64,000 nt of DNA from Microbacterium karelineae (lineage in GTDB: Bacteria; Actinomycetota; Actinomycetes; Actinomycetales; Microbacteriaceae). Below the pieces are notes generated by a model. That model was not told the DNA's origin and searched no databases. It saw only the letters and a list, made by a program, of their open reading frames with translations. The translations under genes and the position numbers were made by a program. This document shows, one piece after another, positions 26,402-34,292 of this stretch. Numbering within the stretch: the first letter of the stretch is position 1; every line of letters begins with the position of its first letter. The stretch is taken from NCBI RefSeq assembly GCF_009745985.1, contig NZ_WFIX01000175.1:1-64000 (forward strand), written 5' to 3'.

Positions 26402-26971
26402 GTGAAGGGATCCTCCCCTCTCTCAGCGCCGGCGGCCGGTGTCACGATCGCGATTCTCGCGGTTGTGGTGCTGGCCGCCGACCAGTTGAGCAAGCAGTTC
26501 GCCCTGGCCGGCCTCGACGAGGGCGTGGCCGTCCCCGTCATCGGAGAGGGCCTGCAGTGGCTGCTGGTCTTCAACCCGGGCGCCGCCTTCTCGATGGGCG
26601 AGGGCGTCACGTGGATCTTCACGATCGCCCTCGCGCTCGTCGCGTGCGCGATCGTGTATCTCGCCGTCGCGCGTGTGCGCTCGCGGCTCTGGGCGGTCGT
26701 GCTCGGCCTGCTGCTCGGTGGGGTGCTCGGCAATCTGACCGATCGCCTCGTGCGCGAGCCGGGTTTCGCCGTCGGGCACGTCGTGGACTTCATCCTCACA
26801 CCCTGGATGTGGTTCTGGACGACGCCCGCCATCTACAACGTCGCCGACATCTTCATCGTGTGCGGCATGATCTCGGTCGCGCTCCTCGTGCTCGTCGGTC
26901 TGAACTTCGACGGCTCCCGCGGTGAGCGCGCGGCCTCGGGCGACGACGAGGCGGAATCCGCCGATGGCTGA
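26402..26971 (+). CDS. lspA: Lipoprotein signal peptidase LspA (SPase II)
   Basis: Membrane aspartyl protease that removes signal peptides from prolipoproteins such as CtaC in this window. It is 189 aa with four transmembrane helices. The catalytic aspartates are Asp114 (GNLTDRL) and Asp149 (YNVADIFI); NPGAAFSM is also conserved. GTG at 26402 lies 13 bases after the divIVA stop. It overlaps rluD by eight bases, so the two are translated together. Confidence 0.95.
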   Translation: MKGSSPLSAPAAGVTIAILAVVVLAADQLSKQFALAGLDEGVAVPVIGEGLQWLLVFNPGAAFSMGEGVTWIFTIALALVACAIVYLAVARVRSRLWAVVLGLLLGGVLGNLTDRLVREPGFAVGHVVDFILTPWMWFWTTPAIYNVADIFIVCGMISVALLVLVGLNFDGSRGERAASGDDEAESADG

Positions 26972-27893
26972 GTCGCGCCGCCTTCTCGTGCCGGATGGCC
27001 TCGAGGGTGCGCGCGTCGACGCGGCGCTCGCGAAGATGCTCGGCTTCTCGCGCACCTTCGCCGCCGATGTCGCCGCCGCGGGCGGGGTCGAGCTCGACGG
27101 CCACCGCGTCGGCAAGTCCGACCGCGTGACGGGCGGATCCTTCATCGACGTCGAGTGGACGCCGAAGGAGGATCCGTCGGTCGTCCCCGTCGAGGTCCCC
27201 GATCTCGGCATCGTCTTCCAGGACGACCACCTCGTCGTCGTCGACAAGCCCACGGGCGTCGCGGCCCACCCGTCGCTCGGGTGGGAGGGGCCGACGGTGC
27301 TCGGCGCGCTCCTCGCGGCGGGGGTCCGTGTCGCGACGACGGGGGCCGCGGAGCGCCAGGGCATCGTGCACAGGCTCGACGTCGGCACGAGCGGCCTCAT
27401 GGTCGTCGCGAAGTCGGAACACGCGTATACGGTGCTCAAGCGCGCGTTCAAGGAGCGCACGGTCGACAAGATCTACCACACGGTCGTGCAGGGGCATCCT
27501 GACCCGCTCGCCGGCACGATCGACGCACCCATCGGCCGCCACCAGAACCACTCGTGGAAGTTCGCCGTCACCCCGGACGGCAAGGACTCGGTGACGCACT
27601 ACGAGACGCTCGAGGCGTTCCCGCGGGCGTCTCTTCTCGAGGTGCACCTCGAGACGGGCCGCACGCACCAGATCCGCGTGCACATGGCGGCGCATCGCCA
27701 TCCGTGCGTCGGCGACCCGCTGTACGGATCGGACCCGACGCTCGCCGAACGCCTCGGCCTGACGCGTCAGTGGCTGCACGCGCACGAGCTCGCGTTCGAC
27801 CACCCGGCGACGGGGGAGCGGGTGTCGTTCCGCTCGGAGTACCCGGCCGACCTCGGCCACGCCCTCGAGCTGCTGCGCGACGGTTTGATGTAG
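26964..27893 (+). CDS. rluD: RluD-family 23S rRNA pseudouridine synthase
   Basis: 309-aa RluA/RluD-type pseudouridine synthase. The N-terminal S4 RNA-binding domain is followed by the catalytic domain with [16 protein letters not shown] (catalytic Asp) and [14 protein letters not shown]. The exact uridine modified is inferred. ATG at 26964 was chosen because the domain begins there and it overlaps lspA by eight bases. In related genomes rluD is close to dnaE; here an islet separates them. Confidence 0.93.
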   Translation: MAESRRLLVPDGLEGARVDAALAKMLGFSRTFAADVAAAGGVELDGHRVGKSDRVTGGSFIDVEWTPKEDPSVVPVEVPDLGIVFQDDHLVVVDKPTGVAAHPSLGWEGPTVLGALLAAGVRVATTGAAERQGIVHRLDVGTSGLMVVAKSEHAYTVLKRAFKERTVDKIYHTVVQGHPDPLAGTIDAPIGRHQNHSWKFAVTPDGKDSVTHYETLEAFPRASLLEVHLETGRTHQIRVHMAAHRHPCVGDPLYGSDPTLAERLGLTRQWLHAHELAFDHPATGERVSFRSEYPADLGHALELLRDGLM

Positions 27894-27898
27894 CGGGG

Positions 27899-27964
27899 CG
27901 GGCGCCGAGATTCTGATTTCGCGCCGAGGTTCTGACGCATCGGGCGGTTCCGTCAGTACGTGAG
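27899..27964 (+). repeat. 66-bp interspersed repeat, copy A
   Basis: This segment matches the reverse complement of 30385-30450 at 49 of 66 positions in an ungapped hand alignment; the first 19 bases are identical. It contains a 15-bp direct repeat of its own (27902-27916 and 27921-27935, one mismatch). It starts six bases after the rluD stop. Confidence 0.7.
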
Positions 27965-28036
27965 CGCCTTCTCAGCACCTCGGCGCGCTGCCCAGGCCCC
28001 TCGCGTGCGGGGGCGTGCTCGCGGCAGGATGGCCGT

Positions 28037-28609
28037 ATGGCGATCGATATCCGGCCGGCGACCGACTTCGCGGGCGTGCGCGCCCTCGTGGGGCCGAAGC
28101 GCCCCGACGCGAGCGTGTGCTGGTGTCTCAGCCACCGCCTGCCGTCGAAGGAGAACCGCGCGCTGGTGGGGACGGATCGCGGCGAGTATGTGCGGGGGAT
28201 GTGCGCGTCGGAGAGGCCGCCGGGGGTCCTCGCCTACGACGGCGACGAGCCGGTCGGGTGGGCGGGAGTCGCTCCGCGATCCGAGACGCAGTTCGCGCGC
28301 AGCCGGAAGATCCCGCACATCGACGACCTCGCGGTCTGGTCGGTGTGGTGTCTGCGTGTGCGTCCGGGGCGTCGCAGGACAGGGATCCTGGATCCGCTGC
28401 TCGCGGGCGCCGTCGCCTTCGCGCGCGAGCGCGGCGCTCCCGCGATCGAGGGGTACCCCGTCGACAACCGCGGCGAGAAGGTCGACCTGACGATGGCGTT
28501 CGTCGGCTTCCGCGCGCTGTTCGAGCGCGCCGGCTTCACCTGGGCCGCCGACACCGACTCCGTCTCGGGCGGCTTCCCGCGCGTCGTGATGCGCCTCGCC
28601 CTCACGTGA
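28037..28609 (+). CDS. GNAT family N-acetyltransferase
   Basis: 190-aa protein of the GNAT superfamily, which transfers an acetyl group from acetyl-CoA. The acetyl-CoA binding region is WCLRVRPGRRRTGILDPLLAGAVAFARERGA (shown here as the motif A area around residues 97-128). VLAYDGDEPVGWAGVAPRSE is the usual central strand. The N-terminal part has three Cys residues and a CWCLSHRLP segment. The substrate is unknown. ATG at 28037 lies six bases after CAGGAT, possibly leaderless. It is the first gene of an islet between rluD and dnaE. Confidence 0.85.
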   Translation: MAIDIRPATDFAGVRALVGPKRPDASVCWCLSHRLPSKENRALVGTDRGEYVRGMCASERPPGVLAYDGDEPVGWAGVAPRSETQFARSRKIPHIDDLAVWSVWCLRVRPGRRRTGILDPLLAGAVAFARERGAPAIEGYPVDNRGEKVDLTMAFVGFRALFERAGFTWAADTDSVSGGFPRVVMRLALT

Positions 28610-28674
28610 GGGACGAGACGAGCGGATCCCGAAGAAACCGTGAACCGGATTCCGCCGCGCGTGCAATACCGGGT

Positions 28675-29280
28675 ATGAGCACAGACAGCGAGGACATCGC
28701 CGCGTCGGTCGACGAGCCCGATCGCTTCTCGGAGATCTTCGAGCGGCACGCCCGGGCCGTCGGCGGATATGTGCGGAGGCGCCTCGGCGAGAACGCCGTC
28801 GACGACGTGCTGAGCGAGACGTTCCTCACGGCGTTCCGGCGTCGCGCGTCGTTCGACCTGGCGAGAGATTCTGCGCGCCCGTGGCTGCTGGGGATCGCCA
28901 CCCGCGTGATGAAGCGGCATCGGGCGCAGGAGGCCGCCCAGTGGCGCGCGTTCGAGCACGCCTCTGCGGCCGCAGATGTCGTGGACGAGGGTTCCGAGGC
29001 CGGGACCGATGCACGCCTCGATGCGTCCCGCGCGGTGCGCGAGCTCTCGCCGCGCATCGCATCGCTGTCGCGGAGGGACCGCGACACGCTGCTGCTCTAC
29101 GCCTGGGGTGAATTGACCTACGAGCAGATCGCGGGCGCCCTCGGCGTGCCGGTCGGCACCGTGAGGTCCCGGCTCAACCGGGTGCGACGGAAACTCGCCC
29201 CACCCGGATCCGACGGTCCGACCCGACTCACATGGATGGCGAAGGAGGAGAGCGATGCCGCTTATGGAACGAGTGCGTGA
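28675..29280 (+). CDS. ECF-type RNA polymerase sigma factor
   Basis: 201-aa sigma-70 family protein with region 2 (FSEIFERHARAVGGYVRRRLG...VDDVLSETFLTAF) and region 4 (LLLYAWGELTYEQIAGALGVPVGTVRSRLNRVRRKL, residues about 135-170), and no regions 1 or 3. It directs polymerase to a small regulon. Its stop overlaps the next gene by 26 bases, so that membrane protein is probably co-regulated with it. No classic anti-sigma factor is recognised nearby. No clear ribosome-binding site precedes ATG 28675. Confidence 0.92.
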   Translation: MSTDSEDIAASVDEPDRFSEIFERHARAVGGYVRRRLGENAVDDVLSETFLTAFRRRASFDLARDSARPWLLGIATRVMKRHRAQEAAQWRAFEHASAAADVVDEGSEAGTDARLDASRAVRELSPRIASLSRRDRDTLLLYAWGELTYEQIAGALGVPVGTVRSRLNRVRRKLAPPGSDGPTRLTWMAKEESDAAYGTSA

Positions 29281-30337
29281 CATCGGCGCCGACGAGGCGA
29301 CGATCGACGACGCCCGCGTCGCGGTCGCCCGCGAGGTGCTGAGGGACGAGATCCGCGTGGCGAAGGCGCGGAAGGGGAAGCGAAGGCGGCGCCTGGGAAT
29401 CGGCATCGGAGCGGGGGCGCTGGTCGCGACGGGGCTCTCCGTGGCGGTCGTCGCGGTGAACATCGTCGGCCCGCCCCCGGAGGAGATCTCGCCGGCCGAC
29501 TACGCCGCGGCGGCCGAGGTGCTCGAGGACGCGTCCACCGCGATCCTGAACACAGCCGACCCCGACCTCGAACCGGGACAGTACCTGCGCATCGAGGAGG
29601 TCGTGGAGCAGATCTTCACAGACGGTGGGGAGCAACCCGGCTCGATCGATCGTGCCGCCGTCACGACCAGTGACACGACCGTGTGGTATCTCCCCGAGGA
29701 CCGCCGGGGCGATGACTGGATCAAAGACGACTCGGCGCTGCCAGAGGTCACCGGCGTGTATGGACCCGACGGAGCGGAGTTCAGAGACGCCTTCATGGCG
29801 GAGGATCGAGGTCACTCGTCCACGATCGTCGCGTTCCCCGGCGGGACCTCGGGCATCCCGGGAGAGCCCAGCTCGTTCGAGCCGTTCCGCGATGACTACG
29901 ACGAGATGCCGCGTGAGCCGACAGCGCTCATCGACTGGATCCTCGACTACGTCGAGCGCACGAGTCCGCACATCGACCTCGATGAGATCCCTGAGGACGA
30001 GGTCGACGAGCTGAGCGAGAAGCTTGTGTCGAAGACGCTCACGGACGCGCTCTGGCTGGAGCTTCCGCCGGCCGACGTCCGTGCGTCTATGCTCGCCGCG
30101 CTCGCCGAGCTGCGGGTCTACACGCTGGCGGAGCGGGATGAGGGGACGGCGACGCTCACGCTGACGCTGGGCCCGAACGTGCCCGACTCGACCTTCACGA
30201 TCAGCACCGAGACCGGCGCGATCCTGTCGGTGACGAACGAGCGGCCGCCTGGTGAGGAGATCGCGCCCGAGATCCCGGATCTGCGCATCACGTTCTCGCG
30301 CTCCATCGTCGACTCGGCGCCGGATCCGACCGAGTAG
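29255..30337 (+). CDS. CU044_5270-like membrane protein, possible sigma partner
   Basis: 360-aa bitopic protein. It has a basic cytoplasmic N-terminus of about 45 residues, one transmembrane helix (about 48-70, LGIGIGAGALVATGLSVAVVAVNIVG) and a large acidic exported domain of unknown fold (about 75-360). The arrangement sigma factor followed by such a protein is common in actinobacteria under the CU044_5270 family name, and the N-terminal part may act like an anti-sigma factor. No zinc-binding anti-sigma motif (HxxxCxxC) is present. ATG at 29255 has GGAGGAG ahead and overlaps the sigma gene by 26 bases. Confidence 0.75.
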   Translation: MPLMERVRDIGADEATIDDARVAVAREVLRDEIRVAKARKGKRRRRLGIGIGAGALVATGLSVAVVAVNIVGPPPEEISPADYAAAAEVLEDASTAILNTADPDLEPGQYLRIEEVVEQIFTDGGEQPGSIDRAAVTTSDTTVWYLPEDRRGDDWIKDDSALPEVTGVYGPDGAEFRDAFMAEDRGHSSTIVAFPGGTSGIPGEPSSFEPFRDDYDEMPREPTALIDWILDYVERTSPHIDLDEIPEDEVDELSEKLVSKTLTDALWLELPPADVRASMLAALAELRVYTLAERDEGTATLTLTLGPNVPDSTFTISTETGAILSVTNERPPGEEIAPEIPDLRITFSRSIVDSAPDPTE

Positions 30338-30384
30338 GTCACTTGCTGGACCACATCGGCATGCTCTGAGTATCTGAGATCGCA

Positions 30385-30450
30385 CTCAGATGCTGACGGA
30401 ACTCCCGATTCCGTCAGCATCTCGGGCGATCATCAGAATCTCGGCGCCCG
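30385..30450 (-). repeat. 66-bp interspersed repeat, copy B (inverted)
   Basis: Inverted partner of 27899-27964. Its core is a perfect hairpin: AGATGCTGACGGAA (30388-30401), a seven-base loop, and TTCCGTCAGCATCT (30409-30422). It lies 47 bases after the last gene of the islet, so the two copies bracket the GNAT, sigma and membrane-protein genes. Confidence 0.7.
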
Positions 30451-30525
30451 TGCCGACCACGGGGCGGCCCCCGCACATCGTCGCGGTGCGAAGCACTCGA
30501 GAACGGCACGCACACGCCGAGCGGA

Positions 30526-30618
30526 GCGGGTGTCTTCCCGGCGCCGCCGGCATCGGGCCTGGCGGGAGGCCCCGCCGAAGGCGCGGCCGGGGGAATGCGG
30601 CGCCGGGAAGACACCCGC
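30526..30618. repeat. 22-bp perfect inverted repeat with nested hairpin
   Basis: The arms at 30526-30547 and 30597-30618 are perfect reverse complements (core GGGTGTCTTCCCGGCGCC). The 49-base spacer holds an inner GGCGGG/CCCGCC hairpin (30561-30576). It could extrude as a cruciform or fold as a long RNA hairpin. It is unrelated to the 66-bp repeats. Confidence 0.75.
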
Positions 30619-30625
30619 GCAGCGG

Positions 30626-30660
30626 GACGCGACAAGACGCAACGAGACGCGCCGGGACGC
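30626..30660. repeat. Four GACGC words with exact 10-bp period
   Basis: GACGC occurs at 30626, 30636, 30646 and 30656, and three of the four are followed by a short RAC/RCC word. All face the same side of the helix, 37 to 84 bases before the dnaE start, as expected for an array of protein half-sites. Confidence 0.55.
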
Positions 30661-30696
30661 AACGGGCCTGCCAGCCCCCGTGTCGGACGTCGAATC

Positions 30697-30702
30697 TAGA
30701 CT
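30697..30702 (+). promoter_or_regulatory. -10 box of leaderless dnaE promoter
   Basis: TAGACT is followed by seven bases and the dnaE ATG. No Shine-Dalgarno sequence is present. Confidence 0.5.
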
Positions 30703-30709
30703 GGATCCC

Positions 30710-33700
30710 ATGGCATCCGACTCCTTCGTGCATCTCCATGTCCACAGCGAGTACTCGATGCTGGACGGGGCCGCGAAGCTCGCCGACATGACCAAGGCGG
30801 CTGCCGAGATGGAGATGCCGGCGATCGCGGTCACCGACCACGGCAACAACTACGCGTCGTTCGAGTTCTACAAGGCGGCGAAGTCGGCGGGCGTCAAGCC
30901 GATCGTCGGCCTCGAGGCGTATGTCACGCCTGGCACGCATCGGTCGGACAAGACGCGCGTGGCGTGGGGAACTGCCGAGCAGAAGCGCGACGACGTGTCG
31001 GGATCCGGCGCGTACACGCACATGACGATGTGGGCGGAGAACACCACCGGCATGCACAACCTCTTCCGGCTGAGCTCGCTCGCGAGCCTCGAGGGGTACT
31101 ACTTCAAGCCGCGCATGGACCGCGAACTGCTGCAGACCTATGGCAAGGGGCTGATCGCGACGACGGGCTGCCCGTCGGGCGAGGTCCAGACGCGCCTGCG
31201 CCTGGGGCAGTACAAGGAGGCGCGCGAGGCCGCAGCGGAGTTCCAGGACCTCTTCGGCAAGGACAACTACTTCTGCGAGCTGATGGACCACGGGCTCGAC
31301 ATCGAGCGCCGCGTGCAGGGAGACCTGCTGAAGCTCGCGAAGGATCTGCAGATCCCGCTGGTCGCGACGAACGACTCGCACTACACGCATCAGCACGATG
31401 CGGGCGCGCACGAGGCGCTCCTCTGCGTGCAGTCGGGGTCGACGCTCGACGATCCGAACCGCTTCAAGTTCGACGGCGACGGCTACTACATCAAGTCGTC
31501 GGCGGAGATGCGGCATCTGTTCCGCGATCACCCGGACGCGTGCGACAACACGCTGCTGATCGCTGAGCGCTGCGAGGTCGAGTTCGACACCGAGGCCAAC
31601 TACATGCCGCGGTTCCCCGTGCCGGACGGCGAGACCGAGGAGAGCTGGTTCGTCAAGGAGGTCGAGAAGGGCCTCCACTACCGGTACCCGAACGGCATCC
31701 CCGACGACGTGCGCAAGCGCGCCGAGTACGAGATCGGCATCATCACGCAGATGCGGTTCCCGGGCTACTTCCTCGTGGTCGCCGACTTCATCAACTGGTC
31801 GAAGGAGAATGGGATCCGCGTGGGGCCGGGCCGCGGCTCGGGTGCGGGATCGATGGTCGCGTACGCGATGCGCATCACCGACCTCGACCCGATCGAGCAC
31901 GGCCTCATCTTCGAGCGCTTCCTCAACCCCGAGCGCGTGTCGATGCCCGACTTCGACGTCGACTTCGACGATCGCCGTCGCTCCGAGGTGATCGACTACG
32001 TCACCGAGAAGTACGGCGATGAGCGCGTGGCCATGATCGTGACCTACGGCACGATCAAGTCGAAGCAGGCGCTGAAGGATGCCGGACGCGTCCTCGGATT
32101 CCCCTTCAGCATGGGTGAGCGCCTCACGAAGGCGATGCCTCCGGCCGTCATGGGCAAGGACATGCCGCTCGACGGGATGTTCGACTCGAATCACCCCCGC
32201 TACAAGGAGGCGAGCGAGTTCCGCTCGGTCATCGAGACCGATCCGGAGGCGCGCACCGTCTTCGACCGCGCCGTCGGCCTCGAGGGGCTGAAGCGCCAGT
32301 GGGGTGTGCACGCGGCCGGTGTCATCATGTCGAGCGATCCGCTGATCGACATCATCCCGCTCATGAAGCGCGAGCAGGATGGTCAGATCATCACGCAGTT
32401 CGACTATCCGACCTGCGAGACCCTCGGCCTCATCAAGATGGACTTCCTGGGGCTGCGCAACCTCACGATCATCTCCGACGCGCTCGACAACGTCCGCACG
32501 AACAAGGGCGTCGAGATCGATCTGGAGCACCTCGGCCTGGACGACAGGAAGGCATACGAGCTCCTCGCGAGCGGCGACACACTCGGGGTGTTCCAGCTCG
32601 ATGGCGGCCCCATGCGCTCGCTGCTCCGGCTCATGAAGCCCGACAACTTCGAGGACATCTCGGCCGTCATCGCCCTGTACCGCCCGGGTCCCATGGGCGC
32701 GAACTCGCACACGAACTATGCGCTGCGCAAGAACGGCGAGCAGGCGATCACCCCGATCCACCCGGAGCTCGAGGAGCCGCTGAAGGACATCCTCGACACG
32801 ACCTACGGCCTGATCATCTATCAGGAGCAGGTGATGGCGATCGCGCAGAAGGTCGCCGGCTATTCGCTCGGGCAGGCCGACATCCTCCGCCGAGCGATGG
32901 GCAAGAAGAAGAAGGCCGAGCTCGACAAGCAGTACGTCGGCTTCTCCGACGGCATGAAGGAGCGCGGGTTCGGCGAGGGCGCGGTCAAGGCGCTGTGGGA
33001 CATCCTCCTGCCGTTCTCGGACTACGCCTTCAACAAAGCGCACTCCGCCGCGTACGGCGTGGTGTCGTACTGGACGGCCTATCTGAAGGCGCACTATCCG
33101 GCCGAGTACATGGCCGCGCTGCTGACGAGCGTGGGCGACTCGCGCGACAAGCTCGCGATGTACCTCAACGAGTGCCGACGCATGGGGATCCAGGTGCTCC
33201 CGCCGGATGTGTCGGAGTCGATCGAGTTCTTCGCCGCCGTCGGCGACGACATCCGCTTCGGCCTGGGCGCGATCCGCAACGTCGGCCACAACGTCGTCGA
33301 CGGGATCATCGCCGCGCGCGAGGAGGGGCCGTACACGTCGTTCCACGAGTTCCTCGACCGGGTTCCGGCGCACGTGACGAACAAGCGCACGGTCGAGTCG
33401 CTCGTCAAGGCGGGCGCGTTCGACACGATGGGATCCACGCGGCGCGCGCTCGTGGAGATCCACGAGCAGGCGGTCGAGCAGGCCGTCGCCGACAAGCGCA
33501 ACGCGGCGTCGGGCGCGATCGGCTTCGACTTCGACGATCTGTGGGACGAGCCGCAGTCGGTGAACAAGGTCCCCGAGCGCCCCGAGTGGACGAAGAAGGA
33601 CAAGCTCGCCTTCGAGCGCGACATGCTCGGCCTGTACGTCTCCGACCACCCGCTGGCGGGCCTCGAGGTGCCGATCGCGAAGCACCGCTCGATCACGATC

Positions 33701-34222
33701 GCGGGCCTCCTCGCATCGGACGATCTCGACGACGGCGACCAGGTGACCATCGCGGGCCTCGTCACGACGGCGCAGCACCGCGTCGCGAAGTCGAGCGGCA
33801 ACCCCTACGGCATCGTCACCGTCGAGGACTTCGAGGGATCCGTCGACGTCATGTTCATGGGCAAGACCTACACCGAGTTCCAGCCGATCCTCGTGCAGGA
33901 TTCGATCCTCGTCGTGCGCGGGCGCGTGTCGCGCCGCGATGACGGGCTCAATCTGCACGCGCAGTCGGCGTTCACTCCCGACATCGGCCAGGCCGATGCG
34001 TCCGGGCCGATCACCCTCCTCCTGCCGGAGCAGCGGGCGACGGAGCGGGTCGTGGGCGACCTCGCCGAGGTGCTGCACCGCCACGGAGGCGACACGGAGG
34101 TGCGCCTGAAGATGCATCGCGGGCGCGCGGCGAAGGTGTTCGAGGTGCCGATCCCCGTGCGCGTCTCGGCCGAGCTGTTCGGGGAGCTCAAGGCGCTGCT
34201 CGGGCCGCAGTGCCTCGGATGA
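30710..34222 (+). CDS. dnaE: DNA polymerase III alpha subunit DnaE
   Basis: Replicative polymerase catalytic subunit, 1170 aa. It has an N-terminal PHP domain (FVHLHVHSEYSMLDGA, VTDHGN), a Pol IIIalpha palm with catalytic aspartates 414, 416 and 418 (MPDFDVDFDDRRR), GPGRGSGAGSMVAYAM, and FDYPTCETLGLIKMDFLGLRN. A tandem HhH region follows (FGLGAIRNVGHNVVDGI), then an OB-fold near residues 1000-1080 (VTIAGLVTTAQHRV...VTVEDFEGSVDVMF). The length and domain set match actinobacterial DnaE1. ATG at 30710 is seven bases after TAGACT (leaderless). Confidence 0.98.
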   Translation: MASDSFVHLHVHSEYSMLDGAAKLADMTKAAAEMEMPAIAVTDHGNNYASFEFYKAAKSAGVKPIVGLEAYVTPGTHRSDKTRVAWGTAEQKRDDVSGSGAYTHMTMWAENTTGMHNLFRLSSLASLEGYYFKPRMDRELLQTYGKGLIATTGCPSGEVQTRLRLGQYKEAREAAAEFQDLFGKDNYFCELMDHGLDIERRVQGDLLKLAKDLQIPLVATNDSHYTHQHDAGAHEALLCVQSGSTLDDPNRFKFDGDGYYIKSSAEMRHLFRDHPDACDNTLLIAERCEVEFDTEANYMPRFPVPDGETEESWFVKEVEKGLHYRYPNGIPDDVRKRAEYEIGIITQMRFPGYFLVVADFINWSKENGIRVGPGRGSGAGSMVAYAMRITDLDPIEHGLIFERFLNPERVSMPDFDVDFDDRRRSEVIDYVTEKYGDERVAMIVTYGTIKSKQALKDAGRVLGFPFSMGERLTKAMPPAVMGKDMPLDGMFDSNHPRYKEASEFRSVIETDPEARTVFDRAVGLEGLKRQWGVHAAGVIMSSDPLIDIIPLMKREQDGQIITQFDYPTCETLGLIKMDFLGLRNLTIISDALDNVRTNKGVEIDLEHLGLDDRKAYELLASGDTLGVFQLDGGPMRSLLRLMKPDNFEDISAVIALYRPGPMGANSHTNYALRKNGEQAITPIHPELEEPLKDILDTTYGLIIYQEQVMAIAQKVAGYSLGQADILRRAMGKKKKAELDKQYVGFSDGMKERGFGEGAVKALWDILLPFSDYAFNKAHSAAYGVVSYWTAYLKAHYPAEYMAALLTSVGDSRDKLAMYLNECRRMGIQVLPPDVSESIEFFAAVGDDIRFGLGAIRNVGHNVVDGIIAAREEGPYTSFHEFLDRVPAHVTNKRTVESLVKAGAFDTMGSTRRALVEIHEQAVEQAVADKRNAASGAIGFDFDDLWDEPQSVNKVPERPEWTKKDKLAFERDMLGLYVSDHPLAGLEVPIAKHRSITIAGLLASDDLDDGDQVTIAGLVTTAQHRVAKSSGNPYGIVTVEDFEGSVDVMFMGKTYTEFQPILVQDSILVVRGRVSRRDDGLNLHAQSAFTPDIGQADASGPITLLLPEQRATERVVGDLAEVLHRHGGDTEVRLKMHRGRAAKVFEVPIPVRVSAELFGELKALLGPQCLG

Positions 34223-34292
34223 GCCCATCGGGGTGCACGCGTAGGATTGCAGGGCGCGGTCGCCGCCGCGCACGAGGGAGAGGACGTCCGCT

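Larger units (their letters stand above)
30338..30709. other. 372-bp palindrome-rich non-coding region before dnaE
   Basis: No credible gene on either strand. It contains repeat copy B with a perfect 14-bp hairpin, a separate 22-bp perfect inverted repeat (30526-30618), four GACGC words phased every ten bases (30626-30660), and the leaderless dnaE -10 box (30697-30702). Confidence 0.75.

Noticed and set aside
30626-30660. Possible CRISPR array
   Set aside because: Units are only ten bases with five conserved, there are no spacers of 25-40 bases and no cas genes.
27894-30709. A composite transposon carrying the sigma factor
   Set aside because: No transposase, integrase or recognisable target duplication is present; inverted repeats alone do not establish mobility.
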